Shown: positions 61,847 to 64,000 of the stretch, in pieces
Layout of the letters: every line of letters starts with the position of its first letter
Position numbering within the stretch: position 1 is the stretch's first letter
Assembly: GCA_046263755.1 (NCBI GenBank)
Contig: JBJYZC010000003.1
Span: 135,664 to 199,663 of the forward strand
Length of the DNA stretch: 64,000 nt
Origin: Lachnocurva sp029100405
GTDB lineage: Bacteria; Bacillota; Clostridia; Lachnospirales; Lachnospiraceae
Direction: 5' to 3'
The notes under the pieces: generated by a model
Told to the model about the DNA's origin: nothing
The model's database searches: none
Seen by the model: the letters and a program-made list of their open reading frames with translations, nothing else
Position numbers and translations under genes: made by a program

Positions 61847-62245
61847 ATGTCCCGTATCAATCAAGCTTTGCACCAGATGAAACTTCAGGACTGGGCCCTG
61901 AAAATCAAGGATCAGGCTTCCAGTGGTCTCCTCGTTTCCGAATGGTGTGCACAGAATCATGTCACTCGTTATCAGTTCCATTACTGGAAACGCCTTGTCA
62001 AGGAAGCCGCTATAGAGCAGATGCTTCCGGAGATTGTTCCGCTCCCTCTTTCCACACCTGACACAGATTCTTCGCACACCGGCTTTCCCTGTCGCGCAAC
62101 TTCTGCAAGTAGTGCAGCATCCTCGTGTGATGAGCCTGCACATTCCTCCGTTTCCCTCAAAGTGAACGGCATCTCTCTGGAACTGGACCCTTCCACACCA
62201 ACTGATTTCCTGATCAAGCTTATGAAGGCGGTGTCCCAATGCTGA
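61847..62245 (+). CDS. tnpA: IS66 accessory protein TnpA
   Basis: 132 aa from the ATG at 61847 with GAAGGAGGT upstream. The N-terminal helix-turn-helix-like WALKIKDQASSGLLVSEWCAQ segment and the YQFHYWKRLVKEA block are the family marks. It is required for IS66 transposition. It overlaps tnpB by 7 bp. Confidence 0.88.
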   Translation: MSRINQALHQMKLQDWALKIKDQASSGLLVSEWCAQNHVTRYQFHYWKRLVKEAAIEQMLPEIVPLPLSTPDTDSSHTGFPCRATSASSAASSCDEPAHSSVSLKVNGISLELDPSTPTDFLIKLMKAVSQC

Positions 62246-62598
62246 AAGGATCTGATTACTCCATCTATAACGGTGTTTACATCGTCTGCGGCTACACCGA
62301 TCTCCGCTATGGGATTGACTCTCTGGCAGCCATCATCCAGAACCGGTATGAGATGAACCTATTCGTTCCGAATACCCTCTTTCTCTTCTGCGGAAGATCC
62401 GCTTCCAAGATCAAAGGCCTGCTCTGGGAGGGAGATGGATTCCTGCTCCTTTACAAGCGGGTTGAGGCCGGTCATTTTACCTGGCCGAGAAACTCTTCTG
62501 AACTCCGGTCCCTCTCCACGGAACAGTTCAAGTGGCTGATGAGTGGGTTCTCGATCGACCCGGTGATCCACGAAGTCACACCTTCTCAAACCGCCTAA
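62239..62598 (+). CDS. tnpB: IS66 Orf2 family protein TnpB
   Basis: 119 aa. It matches IS66 Orf2: VYIVCGYTDLRYGIDSLAA, then LFLFCGRSASKIKGLLWEGDGF and LLYKRVEAGHFTWP. It is translationally coupled to tnpA and followed by a 284-bp gap with a large hairpin. Confidence 0.93.
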   Translation: MLKGSDYSIYNGVYIVCGYTDLRYGIDSLAAIIQNRYEMNLFVPNTLFLFCGRSASKIKGLLWEGDGFLLLYKRVEAGHFTWPRNSSELRSLSTEQFKWLMSGFSIDPVIHEVTPSQTA

Positions 62599-62659
62599 TT
62601 CCAATGTTTTCTTGTGCAAAACAGAGATTTTTTTCTTCCCTTTTTGACTCCTTTCTTTG

Positions 62660-62726
62660 GATCCGGCACAGCTCCGGAAAGCCTGTTCCCGCTTGGGATC
62701 ACAGCTTTCCGGGGCTCTGCCGGATC
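62660..62726 (+). terminator. Large inverted repeat between tnpB and tnpC
   Basis: GATCCGGCACAGCTCCGGAAAGC (split: GATCCGGCACAG CTCCGGAAAGC) pairs with the 23 bases at 62704-62726 with 21 of 23 matches, followed by TTTTCTTTTT. It is either a terminator separating tnpAB from tnpC, or a structure controlling transposase expression. Confidence 0.6.
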
Positions 62727-62882
62727 TTTTCTTTTTGATTTCAGCCGATTCTTTTCCGGTCTGTACCGCCCCAGGACAAGCCTGCAGCTATAGGCAATAT
62801 CACGAACCCGAAAGCTCCCTGGATTCGTACAGAATCCTTCCTTTTGCTATAATAAATACAGGTTTTAGAGAGGTTTTGTGGT

Positions 62883-64000
62883 ATGGCTGAGCTTACTAAC
62901 GAACAACTGAATAGTCTTTCCAAAGAAGCTCTGATCATCCTCGTTTCTTCGCTTCAGGATCAGCTTTCTGTCATGCAGGAACAACTTTCCAAAGCGAATG
63001 CATCTCTTGCCGACAACAGCCGGCAGATCGAATTTCTCACCCAGCAGATCATGCTGATGAACCAGCGGCATTTCGGCAGAAAGTCGGAGCAGTCCAATCA
63101 GATCGAAGGACAGCTTACTCTGTTTGACTCTTTCAACGAAGCAGAAGCTCTGGAGTCTCCCTCCGTTCCGGAACCTGAGATTCAGGAAGTCGTCATCTCT
63201 TCCTACAAGAGGGCCAGAAGGAAGGGCCAGCGGGAAGCGGATCTGGACGGCCTTCCTGCCCGCATCATCGAGCACAGACTTTCCGAAGAAGAGCTGGCGG
63301 AACGTTTTCCAAAAGGATACAAGGAACTTCCGGAGGTCATCTACAAGCGCCTCCACATCATCCCTGAAACCTTTATTGTTGATGAACATCACGTACACGT
63401 CTATGCTTCGAAGGACAACACCGGGGAGATCATAAAAGCTCCTCGTCCGAAAGATCTCTTCCGAAACAGCATCGCAACAGCTCCTCTCGTCGCATCTATC
63501 ATCAACGGGAAGTACTCCAATGCGCTTCCATTAGAGCGGCAGAGCAGGACCTTCCGTATGAATGGGATCAAACTTCCGGCCAACACTCTTGCAAACTGGG
63601 TCATCCGAAGTTCGGATCTCTATCTCTCCCGGATCTACGACCGGCTGCATGAGAAGATCTATGAAAACAAAGTCTTACATGCGGATGAAACTCCGGTCAA
63701 GGTTCGAAGGATTGGAGATCAGCAGATCAAAGGTGGTAAAGAGTCTCGGATGTGGGTCTACCGAAACAACCCTAACCTGACAAAGAAGCCGATCATCCTT
63801 TTCGAATGGCAGCCTTCCCGCCGGGCCGATCACCCAAGAGAGTTTCTGATGAACTTCTCCGGGATCCTGGTGACAGATGGATATCAGGTCTACCACACAC
63901 TGGCAAAGGAACGGGAGGATCTCATAGTCGCTGGCTGCTGGATCCACACCAGACGGCCTTATGCAGAATTCATCAAGGCACTGCAGCGAAATGAAAATCC
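62883..64000 (+). CDS. tnpC: IS66 transposase TnpC (partial, runs off window)
   Basis: About 372 residues are present of the usual 500-550. N-terminal coiled coil with leucine-zipper spacing (LQDQLSVMQEQLSKANASL), the zinc-finger-like region is replaced by a charged stretch, and the start of the DDE domain is visible: VLHADETPVKVR with the first catalytic aspartate, then GILVTDGYQVYH with the second. The third acidic residue lies beyond the window. Confidence 0.93.
   Translation, partial: MAELTNEQLNSLSKEALIILVSSLQDQLSVMQEQLSKANASLADNSRQIEFLTQQIMLMNQRHFGRKSEQSNQIEGQLTLFDSFNEAEALESPSVPEPEIQEVVISSYKRARRKGQREADLDGLPARIIEHRLSEEELAERFPKGYKELPEVIYKRLHIIPETFIVDEHHVHVYASKDNTGEIIKAPRPKDLFRNSIATAPLVASIINGKYSNALPLERQSRTFRMNGIKLPANTLANWVIRSSDLYLSRIYDRLHEKIYENKVLHADETPVKVRRIGDQQIKGGKESRMWVYRNNPNLTKKPIILFEWQPSRRADHPREFLMNFSGILVTDGYQVYHTLAKEREDLIVAGCWIHTRRPYAEFIKALQRNEN

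Larger units (their letters stand above)
61729..64000 (+). mobile_element. IS66-family element (right part beyond window)
   Basis: It starts with GTAAGTCCTC at 61729, similar to the usual GTAA-type IS66 terminal inverted repeat, 18 bp after the jetC stop. It carries tnpA, tnpB and the first part of tnpC in the canonical order. The right end is outside the window. Confidence 0.8.

Overview
The window looks like chromosome of a motile, Gram-positive Clostridia bacterium, most likely Lachnospiraceae-like. The evidence is the ecfA1-ecfA2-ecfT-truA-rplM-rpsI cluster, the short HisG that needs HisZ, a VanW-family protein, a PerR/Fur plus reverse-rubrerythrin oxidative-stress pair, and strong AGGAGG-type ribosome sites. 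No tRNA, rRNA or CRISPR array was recognised.

Layout. 1-1.3 kb: start of a P-type cation ATPase gene and a zinc-ribbon/DUF2628 membrane protein. 1.4-10.9 kb: a plus-strand histidine operon hisC-B-Z-G-D-H-A-F-I-nudix-hisK that contains no hisE. 10.9-16.6 kb: an AT-richer accessory region hanging off the 3' end of rpsI. It holds an AAA/DUF234 ATPase, an orphan toxin/immunity-like pair, a small ORF, an XRE-TPR regulator and an MFS exporter. Copies of the rpsI 3' end at 12514 and 13421 look like attachment sites. 16.6-23.5 kb: minus-strand housekeeping genes (rpsI, rplM, truA, the ECF transporter, an aminotransferase, an Lrp regulator, an AIRS-C protein). 23.5-27.6 kb: VanW protein, endonuclease III, an MntP-like protein and a TetR regulator. 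27.6-29.1 kb: a solo IscB element with its omega-RNA region. 29.1-37.7 kb: small membrane proteins, rubrerythrin, PerR/Fur, a histidine phosphatase, thioredoxin, an ABC exporter, a TcdA-like protein and a phosphoesterase. 37.7-44.9 kb: a V-type ATPase operon in the spirochaete/Bacteroidetes arrangement (E-DUF2764-A-B-D-I-K). 45-47.2 kb: a membrane GGDEF/EAL protein with degenerate motifs. 47.4-49.6 kb: an IS200/IS605 element with tnpA and tnpB.

49.6-64 kb is a second accessory region. It has a MITE-like palindrome, a flagellin gene lacking its N-terminal coding part, two tandem serine recombinases, a complete Wadjet anti-plasmid operon (jetD-jetA-jetB-jetC), and an IS66 element (tnpA, tnpB, partial tnpC) that runs off the window and starts 18 bp after jetC.

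The strongest candidates for something not simply textbook are the repeat-flanked cassette array at rpsI with its structured hairpin repeats, the recombinase-pair/Wadjet cassette, the 41-bp duplicated operator-like element in front of the DUF234 ATPase, and the Nudix gene sitting where hisE is missing. All functional statements are from reading the sequence by eye; no database search was run.
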